A stretch of 64,000 nt of DNA from Sternotherus odoratus (taxonomy: Eukaryota > Chordata > Testudines > Kinosternidae): assembly GCA_032164245.1 (NCBI GenBank), contig JAVMKO010000002.1, positions 94,687,340 to 94,751,339 of the forward strand. Reading direction: 5' to 3'. Positions 24,180 through 34,812 of this stretch are shown piece by piece (within the stretch, counting starts at the first letter, position 1; every line of letters begins with the position of its first letter). The position numbers were made by a program, and so were the translations under genes. Under the pieces are notes generated by a model. The model did not search any database. It had not been told where the DNA came from and saw nothing but the letters and a program-made list of their open reading frames with translations.

Positions 24180-25145
24180 GGCCCTGTGGTGCCTCTACCT
24201 CAATGTAAATGACTGAAAATGTAGGAGTTCCTTAACCAGCCTCTGTCCCTGGATATGCCTCACCCATCACGCCAAGGGGAGATTGGTGGATTGGTGCTTG
24301 AGTGGGCCTCACTCTACTCAAACTGAATTGTCTGGCGATAACACACTGGAGCACATTCCCATGATTGGCTGAAGCTCCCCTGCCAAAATTCTAGCAGGCA
24401 CATAGGCCAGTTGTCTTGTATAGCATGCTGTTCTGATGGCTTGCAGCCAATGCTGAGTGGAACCAGGTGTCCCAGTTTTATCATTTCTACTGTAGACCCA
24501 GTGAAGTGTTCAAGGACGGATCTCTCGGGCCTAGAAAGCTTCATTGATCCAGCCATCCTCATTGAGAACTGCCATTATGAGTGTAGGGAGGAAAAGAGAG
24601 GACGATGTTACACAGCTGCCTCTCTCGGCTCTGCACTAACATCCTTGAGCTCATCCCTGAAATCTGTGCAGGTCAATGTGGCCCACTGACACTTGACCCC
24701 CGAGGAAAGGAAGTGAAGTCAGTGCAATAACTTGTTGTTCTACTGTGGCAAGTCAGGGCACACACCCACTTGCTGCCTCTCATGGACCCCAGCCAGAAAA
24801 GTATCGGGAAATGAACAAGTCCAAGTTTTCTCAGGACCCAGCTGGGTCCACCAGGGCCCTCACCACATCCCCAAGTTCCAGTTCAGTTGTGCACCTCCCG
24901 AAAAATATGACAGGGGCCATTGCATTAGGCACTTATTGAGTCTGGGGCTGCGGATAAAATGAATTTTGACAGCCCAAGGTCTGCAATTCCTCATCCGGCA
25001 GAAGTCACATTTGATGGTGTGGGAACCATTGACAAGACCCTCCTGTCCTCAGGACTGGTGACTCAGATGATGGTGCCTCTGGAAGCAGTAACCCAGGTAC
25101 ACAAAGTACTACTAACTGGCATGAGGATCAATGGATCCATGCCAT
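24180..25145 (+). pseudogene. Ty3/gypsy retrotransposon gag-protease relic
   Basis: Three gypsy landmarks occur in order on the + strand: the gag end motif LESFIDPAILIEN (near 24530); a zinc knuckle reading FYCGKSGHTPTCC (near 24735-24770), where the first expected Cys is replaced; and the aspartic protease site LIESGA (near 24930), where the catalytic Asp of LIDSGA is Glu. Stops and frameshifts separate the pieces and no reverse transcriptase follows. Motif reading is direct; the family is established knowledge. Confidence 0.75.
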
Positions 25146-25154
25146 GGATCTAAT

Positions 25155-25331
25155 TCTGGGGATTTTAGGCATGAGGATTTTGGGGAGGAGGAAGATGAGG
25201 AAGAGGTTGTGTAGCACAGCAGGCAAGCGGAGACACCGGTTTCCCTGACAGCCAGGATCTTTTTATCACCCTTGAGCCAATCCCCTCCCAAGGTGGGATC
25301 CCCGAATGTGAAGCTGGAGAAGGCAGCTCTG
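25155..25331 (+). pseudogene. MSANTD (Myb/SANT-like) exon 3' end of the Harbinger-like element
   Basis: An acidic run (EEEDEEEVV) is followed, after a TAG stop and frame change, by GDTGFPDSQDLFITLEPIPS and a splice donor GTGAGT at 25332. This matches the linker of repeated MSANTD-like genes in turtle genomes. The Myb domain itself is not present upstream. Confidence 0.6.
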
Positions 25332-25689
25332 GTGAGTGTACCTTTGTAAATATAATGCATGGTTTAAAAGTAAGTGTGTTTAATTATTAATTTCCCCTGA
25401 GGACTTGTCATGCCTTCATGGCCAGCACAGCTACTAGAAAAATATGGTCCCATTGTTTGCTGGCATTCAAGCAATATCCATTCTTTATCAATCTGTGTTA
25501 TCATTCATAGTCACCTGGTTGAAATAGGGGAATTTTATTAAGGGGACTTTCAGAGGTGGCCATTCCTCCTGGGCTGTTTGCCTGTGGCTGAAAATAAATC
25601 CTCCCCACAGGTAGCCACACAGTGGGGAGGGAGGTGAAACAAGAGTCCTAGAGAATTGGATGGGAGGGGGTTAGTTGGGTTTCTGGTGC

Positions 25690-25811
25690 ACATTAACCAG
25701 AAACCGCAACACCTCCTTTTGCAGCTTCTGCACATACCTCAGGATAATGCGCGGCATGTTTACAATGCTCACAACAGCAGTGGTGAGCTGAGCGGGCTCC
25801 ACGCTTGCCAT
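25690..25811 (-). pseudogene. HARBI-like transposase N-terminal fragment
   Basis: From the ATG at 25811 (minus) the frame reads MASVEPAQLTTAVVSIVN and then RIILRYVQKLQK, matching the start of reptilian Harbinger transposases before the DDE nuclease. The rest of the protein is missing. It faces the MSANTD exon (convergent). Confidence 0.6.
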
Positions 25812-25839
25812 GAAATCACTGGGGAAATTTGCTATCAGG

Positions 25840-26115
25840 GCAAGATCAGGAGAGCAGAGTGCCAGCAGAAGTGGTGGATGCTGAAGGTTGCCTGGTGAAG
25901 AACACACATTCCCGAGAGCCCACAACAGACAACACAGAGAAATTTGCTATAGGAGTGCGAGCACAGTGCCAGCAACGATGGTTTCCTGCTGAAGAACACA
26001 TGTTCCCGGGAGCCCATGACGGGCAACAGGAGAGCAGACTGCCAGTGGAAGCAGTGGATGACAATGGTTTCCCAGTGAAGAACACACATTCCCGGGACAA
26101 CATTGAGAAATTTGT
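25840..26115. repeat. three-copy ~90-bp tandem repeat
   Basis: Three degenerate units share AGCAGACTGCCAG-like sequence, then GGTTTCC, then GTGAAGAACACACATTCCCG, then GAGCCCA. The array lies within the Harbinger-like element. Confidence 0.75.
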
Positions 26116-26559
26116 TATCAGGGCGAGACCAGAAGGATGAGAGGACCTGAGAAGCGGATGGCTTCATGGCACCAGGAGAGCAGGAAAACAGTCACATTGT
26201 GCCATCTGCTGAAACCAGTATGGCGCCTGCACGGGAAAAAGGCGTGAAACGACTGTCTGCCTTAACAGAAGGAGGGGCAGCTGACGAGAAGCGTGCATGA
26301 AATCCCGCGAGAATGTTTTTGACCCATCATGCACTGGGAGCTAAACCCAGAATTCCAATGGGCGGTAGAGACTGCGGGAACTGTGGGATAGGTATCCACA
26401 GTGCACCACTTCGAGAGTCAATGGTAGCCTTGGTACTGTGAATGCACCCCATCAACTTAGCACGTTTAGTGGGGACACACAATCGAATGTATAAAATCTG
26501 TTCAGAAAAATCGACTTTTATAAATTTGATCTAACTTTGTAATATAGACACAGTTACAT

Positions 26560-27340
26560 GAAAAATCACACCCTATTCAGGTTGCTTCTAATACCAAGAG
26601 ACCAGTCACTTCCCTCCAGATCAATTGGCACCATAGATCTTCCACCAATGCTTGGACAATCCTGCAATAAACTAGCTAAAGGGCTATTAACTAGGAAAAA
26701 GGAGTAAGAGTTATTTACAGGTTAAAGCAAGCAAACATATACACATAAATGAGTTACCATCTAAATCCTAAAAGTGACAGAGTTGTAGTGATCTGTCATT
26801 TCAAAGTGTCTTTCAGGGCAGACCCAGGAGGCCCTCTCTGGAGATCTCTGAGTGCAGTTTAGAGTCTCTGGCCCTTCAGAGTTCAAACAGCTAAAAAGAT
26901 GGAAAATTTTCCTATGGCTTTGTTTTATTTCTTTCATTCAGTTCCAGGCCTACAGGACAAGTTTCCTGGTGTTCCTTGATGATCCATCTGATTTTGATAG
27001 TCCATCTGGATGGGTTGGAAGAGAGAGGGGGAGAGGGAAGGATGATTCTCCAGCCTGAGTTCGCAAGTTCAGAGCAATCATTTTTAAAGTTATAAAGCAA
27101 AATTTACATATTTACTTATAGCATAGAATGCCGACATCACAAGTGAGATTAATTTATGAGCATTTCATAGTCTAACTGCTAAATATATTCTTATAATACC
27201 TATTTTGAGCAAGGCTAATATACAGGTGACCTGATTTGGTCTCCTGCTATGAATTTGTCAGCTCTTAGCTAATGTCTACAGCATGTGCAATAGCTGGCAT
27301 CTGGTCTGCGAGTGTCACAGAGCATATTAATCTTACTTAT
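26560..27340 (-). mobile_element. endogenous-retrovirus-like internal fragment
   Basis: No reading frame is preserved. The order of short phrases (GACCAGTCACTT, GATCAATTGGCACC, AAGAGTTATTTACAGGTTAA, TTCCAGGCCTACAGGACAAG) agrees with a repeat I recall from turtle ERV-like elements, and part of it recurs at 5960-6065. Orientation is a guess. Confidence 0.35.
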
Positions 27341-27779
27341 TTTGTCTGTATCCCAAGTTATAAGGTAATATTGAAGTGTTTTGTAACAATAAAATTACTT
27401 GCTCTGAAGCTGTAAACCCAGTCAGGAGAGAAGCAATATTAAGTGTGAAATACTAGTTTACCACAAGGTGTGTCACCTCTCTCCAAAAATAGAAGGCCCA
27501 TAGACACCAGACAAGTCATTGTGGAACATGGAGCACAGACATCGATTGCTTCCCCCCATACCCATGAAGAGAAATCAACATGCAGTCATCTCATGAGCTT
27601 GAACTCTGGGAGGATGGGAATAGAAATCTTGTCAAGAAGAAATTATCTCTATGCTACTTGAACACTGAGGGACAAAGGTTTCTAAGCATAAGGAAGAGTT
27701 CCCCAACTGTTTAGTCTGGGTCAGCCCTAAATGGCATATAGAGCTTCCATATTACAGCAGCTTCTATTATCTTTTTGGG

Positions 27780-28221
27780 ACCTAAGGCTGTAACTGATTT
27801 GTGTGTGTATGTTTACCTGCTTTAACCTGTAAACAACGGTCTTATTTCTCCTCTAGTCAATACATCTTTAGTTAGTTTATTATAGGATTGACTACAAGTG
27901 TTGTCTTTGGTGACAGATCTAGGGTTGATTTGACCTGGGGTAAGTGACTGGGAGTAACCGGAATATTTAGATTTTTTTTTTTTTTTTTTTTTTTTGGTAT
28001 AAGGGACCATCTATCTACCACAAAGGCAGGGTTGTCTAGGTGGCAAGAGAGATCAGAGTACACAAGGGAACTCAAGGTTGTTGTAGTGCTTAAGGAGTTC
28101 ACACCTGACACTTGGCTGGTGAAATCTAAGTATAGAATAGTTTGGGGGGTTTGCCCTGATTCTTCACCGTCTGCTCTGAGGTTGTTACTCCTGCTCATGC
28201 ACCATTCCAGATAGCTTGACA
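27780..28221 (+). mobile_element. LTR 3' portion interrupted by a poly(T) run
   Basis: TTTAGTTAGTTTATTATAGG, GTTGTCTTTGGTGACAGATC and GACCTGGGGTAAGTGACTGG occur in the order of a turtle ERV LTR, which would end at AGCTTGACA (28221). A pure T run of about 25 lies near 27972-27996. The left end is not resolved and no duplication was found. Confidence 0.45.
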
Positions 28222-29339
28222 GTTATTGAGAGAGTGTTGTGTTGACATGACAGTGTGATTGACATCTGCCCAGAATCTCAAAGACACCTGGGAATGGCTT
28301 GGGAATAGCTAATTTATAATAGATATACATATTCATGGCATGGTACTCACATGCCAAGGGGATATTCTTTTCCCCCCTTTATCTTCCCATAGCTGTTTTT
28401 CTGCCACTCCCCTTCCCCATTTTATTGGGCACGCTCTTAGCGGGTCAGTCTCACAAGTGGGGGCCTGATTTGGTATATGCTCTCCCCACTTTGCACAGTG
28501 ACTATACTACACAGTGAAGAATCAGACCTGTGGCCTTTAAAGAAAGAGGATTCCAGGCAGTCCTATACATTTCTAAATGTATCGTCCAGTTTAAACGACT
28601 CTAGTCTTTTTATAGTCTTTGCTTTTAATTGCCTATTTGTTTAAGCAGGGTGTGATAACTGTCAGTAGTGAAGGACACTATAAATGTTGGGGGCCCTCAA
28701 GCAAGATGATTTGTGGGTAGGAAATGGTAGGAGAGGGGTTAGGCCTATGTCATCCTTAGACTATTCATCCACCCTGCCACCATTGGGTAGAAGGATAAGC
28801 AGGCACACTCTCACCTACCATCTACAGCATGGAGTGAGTGTTGCAATAGTATGTGTCAGTGTCTCCTTGACTAATTTCTCCCCAGCCTTTGCAATAAGGC
28901 TTTGATACATCACAGAATCCTTTCCCCACATTTGTATTTGTTCATCCTCCACGTTGGAGGATGGCTACCTAAATTACCAAGTAAGGTTCTTAACTGATAA
29001 CTCTCTCAATGTGTATTGGTTTTATGTCTTTGCTTCCCCAGGTATCAATTAGTGCAGCTCAGTGAGATCAAAGAGAAAATGTTCCTAACTGACTTAGAGA
29101 ACATGGTAGCCAATCATTCCTCATGTTAAATTAGTCCACGTAGTTGGAAATAAAGCCCACCATAGCAGACACAGTTTACACCATTACAAAGTTAGCATTT
29201 GTCAAGTTTCCAAAGAGTGATAGTGGTCCATGAAATACCTTTCACACAGCTATTTGCTATTCTAAGCACAGGAGAAAGCTGTGGTATCTGCTGGCCGATG
29301 TCTTCTTACTATTGACCATTGTATTTTAGTGAACTCTCC
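28222..29339. other. non-coding stretch
   Basis: I see no gene, repeat or motif that I can support. Confidence 0.35.
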
Positions 29340-29347
29340 AGTTAGAT

Positions 29348-29731
29348 CAGGATTTCTCAAACTGGGGGTCACGACTCCCCGGGGGGTCGCCGACCGCTCC
29401 CCGGGGGGTCGCCGACCGCTCCCCGGGGGGTCACGAGCTCCTGCCGCTGCAACTCGCGGCGACTGGGGCTGGCGCGCAGCCGGCAGCCCTCCTGCGGCGG
29501 GGAGCCGGGGAGGAGCCGGCAGCCCGCCCGCTGCTGGGACTGGGGGCTAGGGCGCACCCGGCAGCCCGCCCGCTGCTGGGACGGGGAGCCGGGGAGGTCA
29601 GCTTTTTTGTTTTGTTTTTTTAAAAAATAATAATAATAATAATCAAATCGGCGGCTTTTCGGTGGAGGGGTTGCGCCCCCCCGCCAGAGCACAAAAAGGG
29701 GTCGCGGTCTCAACAAGTTTGAGAACTGCTG
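29348..29731. mobile_element. non-autonomous hAT transposon with GC-rich core
   Basis: The terminal repeats are CAGGATTTCTCAAACT and, read inward from the right, CAGCAGTTCTCAAACT. A perfect 8-bp duplication AGTTAGAT lies at 29340-29347 and 29732-29739, diagnostic for hAT. The core holds about 2.5 tandem copies of CCCCGGGGGGTCGCCGACCG (29379-29430) and a GC-rich part shared with the transposon at 9438. There is no transposase. Confidence 0.9.
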
Positions 29732-29895
29732 AGTTAGATGGTTGAGCTAATACTATTCAGACATGTAATTTGGCACTATATGAAAACTGCTCAATTTCTC
29801 CATTCAGAAATGTCCATGCCCTATGAACTGAAAGTAGAAGAGATGGCAATATCCCAAACAAATATTTTTTTTCCAGAGGTTGAACCAGTGCCGGG

Positions 29896-29908
29896 GGGGG
29901 GGGGGGGG
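29896..29908. repeat. poly(G) tract
   Basis: A run of about 13 or more G residues. Comparable C runs lie at 32580-32593, 36271-36286 and 54689-54704. Confidence 0.8.
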
Positions 29909-30158
29909 AAAGGGAGATAGCATGCTTTAAATTCCCACCCACAATCTAACCTCCTCCGACTTGAGACACAAAGGAGTTGCCAATCACAGGACTTTGTGGA
30001 GATGTTTGAAATATGATTGGACATGCTCTGCTGGGCTCCTTGGGTTTGGCTGCCCATTGGGTTTCAGTTGGTCTGCAGGGCTTTGTGCATTGAGCTCCCT
30101 TGTCTGCAGAATGAAATAAGTAGAGATATTCTCCCAAATGTCATACACTTATGGCACC

Positions 30159-30835
30159 TGTAGTAGGGTGGTCACCTGCTCTGGCCCTAAAAGGGTTAAA
30201 GTCAGCCCTGGGAGAAAAGCCCAAGCTGAGTGGGGAAGCAGCCACAGCTGGTCTACATCCCAATCAGGGCGCATCTGTGCCCTATAAAAGGCTGTGAGCC
30301 AGGAGCTCAGTCAGTCTCTGACTGCAGAGAGGGAAGGACCTGACTGCCTGAGGACTGGGGAAGCTACCTGACTAGAGCAGGGCTGGGGGAGGGCAGAGGG
30401 AGCAGGGGAGCTCCTGCCTGGAAAACCCTCCCCCCTCAGGCTGCAGGGCCTTGTGTGGGGCCTGGACAGGTTCTGGGGCTGCGAAGGGGCAGCCCAGAAC
30501 TAGGTAGTGGCAGAAGGTCCTACCCTCCCCCCCCCCCTTGCCTATGATGACTAGCTCTTATGCTGCAGTCTGCCCCAGGGAGCAGGGGCTCATTGCTGAC
30601 TGGCAGTAGCCACAGGCTGAGGCAAGGTGGGATTAGGGGTCCCTGGGGAAGCAAGACCCTGAGAGTGAGGGGGGGGGACAGCACCCCAGATAATGGGGCA
30701 CTGGGGTCCAGGAAAGACACGGGGGCTGGCAAGAGGCAAGACACTGACCTGCAGAGGGCGGTCCAGAGCTGGAAAGAACTAATTCCCAGACAGCCAGCAG
30801 GAGGCGCCACAGGGGTGAGTCGTCACCCTGTTACA
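30159..30835 (+). mobile_element. solo LTR, same family as 14213-14900
   Basis: It starts TGTAGTAGGGTGGTC, ends CACCCTGTTACA, and is flanked by a perfect 5-bp duplication GCACC (30154-30158 and 30836-30840). The TATA box CCTATAAAAG lies at 30281-30290. It shares CTGCAGTCTGCCCCAGGGAG and surrounding sequence with 14213-14900. No internal region remains. Confidence 0.9.
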
Positions 30836-30840
30836 GCACC

Positions 30841-31788
30841 AAAATGAGCTGTCACTCCAAGTCCATTGTGGAGATCTTCACAATATGAGCCTCTCTCTCC
30901 TTCCTTACACAGTCAATAATGTAGACAGCGTTAAATCATCATAATAGGGCATCAGCATAAAAACTCCTTTGAGATTAAAGGAACTATTCATCTTCCCAGA
31001 GCTATTGTTTCAGGCTCTCTGCCAAGTCAGGAGGAAAGGACTGCATTAGTTGCTCTCTCTTCATATACTGAAGGTATGGTTTTGTTGTTTGTTTTGCTTG
31101 TTTTTTGTCTTGTTTGTGACCATGAAGACTAGAGACTTACCTTTTGGTTTTAAGTGAAAGCTGAGCTTTTGGTGCATGAGATGGCAGCTCAGAGAAGGTG
31201 AGAACATGTGTACACCTGCGTTCTTTCTTCCCCTAGCTCAAGCCCTTGTTTGTTCTGGCCAAGCTGGCCTTGAGAGTAGCTCATCCCAAACTCCTGACAA
31301 ATAAAACTGAAATGTAAAACAACAAGGTCAGTTGGAACAGGGTCTTCTCAGTTGCCAAATGGATTCTGTTTATACTCCTTAGGCCTTTTTCTGTCAGCTC
31401 ACATCTGTACTTCTATGCTCAGCACTGTGTGTACTCTGAGCTGTGCACTTTGCTGTATTTTATTAATGGGAAAAATTGCTGAGGGCACAGGATGTTTTCC
31501 TTTCTCACAGACCATAACATGTCAGAATTTTGGTCCAGTCGCATGGTGTTTGTATGACAGGAAAATGTAAAAATGTATATGATTCTGTGGCCTTAGAAAA
31601 TTCTAAGCAAGATCTAGGATTTGTGTTACCTTGGTGACCCAGGGCAAAGGCCCCATAAAATGATCTGTGATCAAACAACAAAATATTCTCTCAGAAGATG
31701 TAACATCTGTCTAATAGACCACATCTAATTCAGTTCTAATTGACCTATTACATTGTTATGTAATATTTGTCTCTGTTTCAATAGTTAA
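30841..31788. other. non-coding stretch
   Basis: I see no gene here. A TTG/TTTG-rich tract lies near 31078-31120. Confidence 0.35.
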
Positions 31789-31792
31789 TACA

Positions 31793-32242
31793 TGTAAGAG
31801 ATCCGTCCGTTGCCCACTCCACAAATAGGCAGGAGACTTCTCTGTGGCTTCACCAGTGTCCTTTATTTATAGTGCAAACCCCACCCCTTTGTACAGCTTT
31901 AACAGTGCTGGCTTAATACCTGCACAGGGAGACAGACCACAGCTCAGGAATCAACCCCCTTCCTGGCTCACAGGGATCCAGAGTCTAAGTACTCCTCCCT
32001 CCAGACTCCCTAGCTTCCTCTACTTCCTCTCCACCACACCACACCACACCCACCCTGGGCTTCCTTCCTGCCAGGCCTTATATCCCCCAGGGAGGCTGCC
32101 AGGCGCAACAAGTTGAGCTAGAGCCCTCTGCAGCCCAGGTGGCTGATTAGCCTTCCCCTTCAGGCAAAGCTTGCAGAGGCTTCTGTGCTCTTAAAGGGGC
32201 GGCAGGGCTGGCTCAGCCGCTCCTGGCCAGCACCCTGCCACA
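31793..32242 (-). mobile_element. solo LTR, minus orientation
   Basis: On the minus strand it starts TGTGGCAGGGTGCTGG, has a TATA-like GATATAAGGCC (32075-32086) and the poly(A) signal AATAAAG (31861-31868), and ends CTCTTACA. TACA flanks both sides (31789-31792 and 32243-32246), a possible 4-bp duplication. The first bases resemble the TGTAGcaGGGTG start of the other LTRs. Confidence 0.75.
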
Positions 32243-32249
32243 TACACTA

Positions 32250-32996
32250 TTAAAAATGATAGCAGGAAATAGCTTTCAAGTGGACAGCACAACTAGTCTG
32301 GGGACCAGACTTGCCTGTCTTGTTCAAGTTGCACAAAACTCTTTTAGTTTTACAAGCAAAGGCAGCCCTTTCCTGACAATGAGGAAGTAACAAAACAAGA
32401 GGATATGCATTAGGCATGGAGTTCTCTCACATTTTCAAGGTATGGACCACATCTTAGTAGAGAGATTGCCTTCCATTCATAATCACCCAACAGTCATGTG
32501 ACAACTACAGCAGTGGCTTACATGGAAAAGTAGTGTTATGAGGTATGCAGGTACATTTATCAGTTAACATGATATGTTCCCCCCCCCCCCCCACTTTTTG
32601 AAAAATATCAATTAGCTGTTCTTCTGATCTTCATTTAATCTCCTTCTCCCATCCATCTTCCCCTCCCCTACCCCTTCTCCGCTGCACATCCTTCAATGTC
32701 CAGTCCTCTCACACTGAGCATGCTTCTTGGTCACAAAGTCTATTAGCTCTACTGATTCCAAAGATTGTTTGAAACTTTCATTATACAGTCTAATTCAATG
32801 TACCCTATTGAAGTTGGTTTATCAAGAGTTTACTGTAAGCACATGATGTACAAGCTTTATTTTCAAGCTATATCTTTGTTATAAATATGTTGCTATATGC
32901 TGATTTATAGGAAGATCAAAACAATGCAATTCAGCTATATTTTATACTGAATTTGTCATGTAGGGCATATCCCCAAAAGCCTGTTAGAGTTACATA
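32250..32996. other. AT-rich non-coding stretch
   Basis: A C14 run lies at 32580-32593. I see no gene or recognisable element. Confidence 0.35.
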
Positions 32997-33004
32997 TTGC
33001 AAGA

Positions 33005-33126
33005 TAGGGTCACCAAATGTCCCTATTTTATAGGGACATTCCTGATTTGGGGGTCTTTTTCTTATATAGGCTCCTATTATCCCTCACCCCTGTCCTATTT
33101 TTCACACTTGCTGTCTGGTCACCCTA
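33005..33126. mobile_element. hAT-type MITE, copy 1 of 3
   Basis: The ends are TAGGGTCACCAAAT and, read inward, TAGGGTGACCAGAC. The flanks TTGCAAGA (32997-33004) and GTGCAAGA (33127-33134) form an 8-bp duplication with one mismatch. The same sequence recurs at 54759 and 56462. Confidence 0.85.
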
Positions 33127-33134
33127 GTGCAAGA

Positions 33135-33830
33135 GTGTATTGGGCATACATTACAGAATGCAGTGATGTAAAGATATTTTATGGTGAATGAATTAAAGTA
33201 TTCAAGCATAAGGCCAATAAAAACAGAAGATGGAAATTAAGAGATATAGGCTGGGGGAATATATATTTTCAACTGAGATTTGAAAAGAGATGGAGAACTG
33301 GTGAGAGGGAAAGATGGAGGCAGTCTATTCCACATGTCAGGAACTTAAGATGAGAAGATTCTTGCATTATTAGTGGCAAGATTGTGTGAAGAAATAATGA
33401 AGAGGCTGGTGCTAGACCATAGAAGGAGCAGAAAGAAGAGAGGAGAGAGATCAGACCCATATGGAATGCTAGAGACAGTCCATGGAGAATGGTTTGGAAA
33501 GCCAGGAGGACAAGAGAAAAGCTCTGAGTTGGATCCTGACTTGCATGGCAAGCTAATAGAGCATTGTGAGGATAGGAAGTCTGCAACACATTGCAGTTGC
33601 TGGAGTCTGGAGAACTCAGCTTAGTGAGGTTATTGAGAAAGGACCTGCAAAAGTTAAGCAGAGAGGAGATTAAGATATGGATTAATATTTCAGCAGAGGT
33701 GGTGCCAAAGAATTGGCATACACAGGTGATGTTGCAGGAGTGGTGATACACAGATTTTTTGAATTTGGGATTAGATCTTGCCCTCTGCTTTATACCCTCC
33801 TTGCAAACAGCAGAACAGGATCTCTCCCTG
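33135..33830. other. non-coding stretch, possible ancient repeat
   Basis: A 189-residue minus-strand frame at 33269-33838 has no recognisable domain. A/G-rich phrases such as GGAGGCAGTCTATTCCACAT and TGGATCCTGACTTGCATGGC suggest an old interspersed repeat that I cannot name. Confidence 0.3.
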
Positions 33831-34812
33831 TTAACCATTAAAGTTTAAAGAGGCTAAAGTACAGCCTAAGATTCCCGCCCCCCCTTTTTTTTTTCCAGAA
33901 AGGACCCCTGCTCTGCTCTTATCTAAACCACGAGGATTTTCTTTTTTTCCACCCTGTAACAAAAGCTGACCAACACATACTATAAACAATTTAAAAATAT
34001 GTTTTTAAAGTAATGCCTAGCCCCCCCCTTCAACATATTAACAATGTAAAATAATAAAAAGCTAACCAAATCCATCCCTCATGGCCTGTAAATTGTGCAG
34101 AAAGCTTTAAAAGCCAGGGTTCAGTTACAACTCATGCCAACTGACTTTTTTAAAAAGGGTTAGAGCATAATATAATTTTTTTTAAAAAGCCCACAGAAAA
34201 CACAAAACACAGTAACCTTTTTAACAATGTAAAATAAGCCCTGGTGGGGTTTTTAGTCATAAGTTTAACAGCAAACTTGTTTTAAAAGGCTGATTAGTTA
34301 CCTATAATCAAAAGCCAAGGCTTTTGAATAAATTGAATAAAAGAATACATGTTGTAGCTTTTAAAGACTTTTGGTTACCGATATGTTAATGAACATATTA
34401 CCATTTACAGTATCTTTTTATTAACTGTTTAAACACACTATAGAAAATAAGAACTTTTTAACCATTAAAGTTTTATAAAGCTAAGGTATTTAGTCACATT
34501 GCCCCTCCACCTCTGTGTGGCATCAGCAGGAATAGTGCTTTAGTTTTTATTGTATTTAGTGTTACGGGAAGGGTTATGTAAAATATATATAAAGAGAGAG
34601 GGGATATGTTTGTGGCTGTTAGTAAAAAGAACATACAGTTTTTTTCTAGGGGTTGTGCATTAACACGAGTTTGTTGTTAGTTTAAAAAAAAGTTTTGCTG
34701 GACTTATTAAGAATTTTTGGAGCTGTACTGCCCCTGTGTGGCATAAGTGGGAATAGTGCTTTAGTGTTTTTACATTGTATTTAGCGTTACAGGGAGGGTT
34801 ATGAAAAATATA
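33831..34812. repeat. AT-rich flank of the Polinton relic with direct repeats
   Basis: TTAACCATTAAAGTTT followed by AAGCTAA-like sequence occurs near 33831 and again near 34458. A block of about 85 bp with CTGTGTGGCAT, GGAATAGTGCTTTAG and TTGTATTTAG occurs at 34500-34590 and 34729-34812, the second copy stopping at the LTR. Such duplications could be subterminal repeats of the viral-type element, but the true end is not identified. Confidence 0.45.

Larger units (their letters stand above)
25150..26552. mobile_element. Harbinger-like DNA transposon remnant
   Basis: The element combines an MSANTD/Myb-like exon end (+), its intron, the start of a HARBI-type transposase on the opposite strand, an internal tandem repeat, and a right end reading AACTTTGTAATATAGACACA, similar to Harbinger ends ending in GTCTACAC. 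The catalytic part of the transposase is absent, so it is internally deleted. Left boundary with the gypsy relic is approximate. Confidence 0.65.

Noticed and set aside
25850..26110. Regularly repeated units considered as a CRISPR-like array
   Set aside because: Units are degenerate, about 90 bp and contiguous without spacers, inside a eukaryotic DNA transposon.
27972..27996. Poly(T) run as a possible terminator or poly(A) tail of a processed pseudogene
   Set aside because: No retroposed gene sequence follows on either side; it is an expansion inside an LTR-like segment.
30159..30835. Pairing of this LTR with 14213-14900 as a 16-kb provirus
   Set aside because: The target duplications differ and the interval holds unrelated genes and elements, so these are two solo LTRs.
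33269..33838. 189-residue minus-strand frame
   Set aside because: No recognisable domain, no splice or promoter context, and composition typical of the antisense of an A/G-rich repeat.
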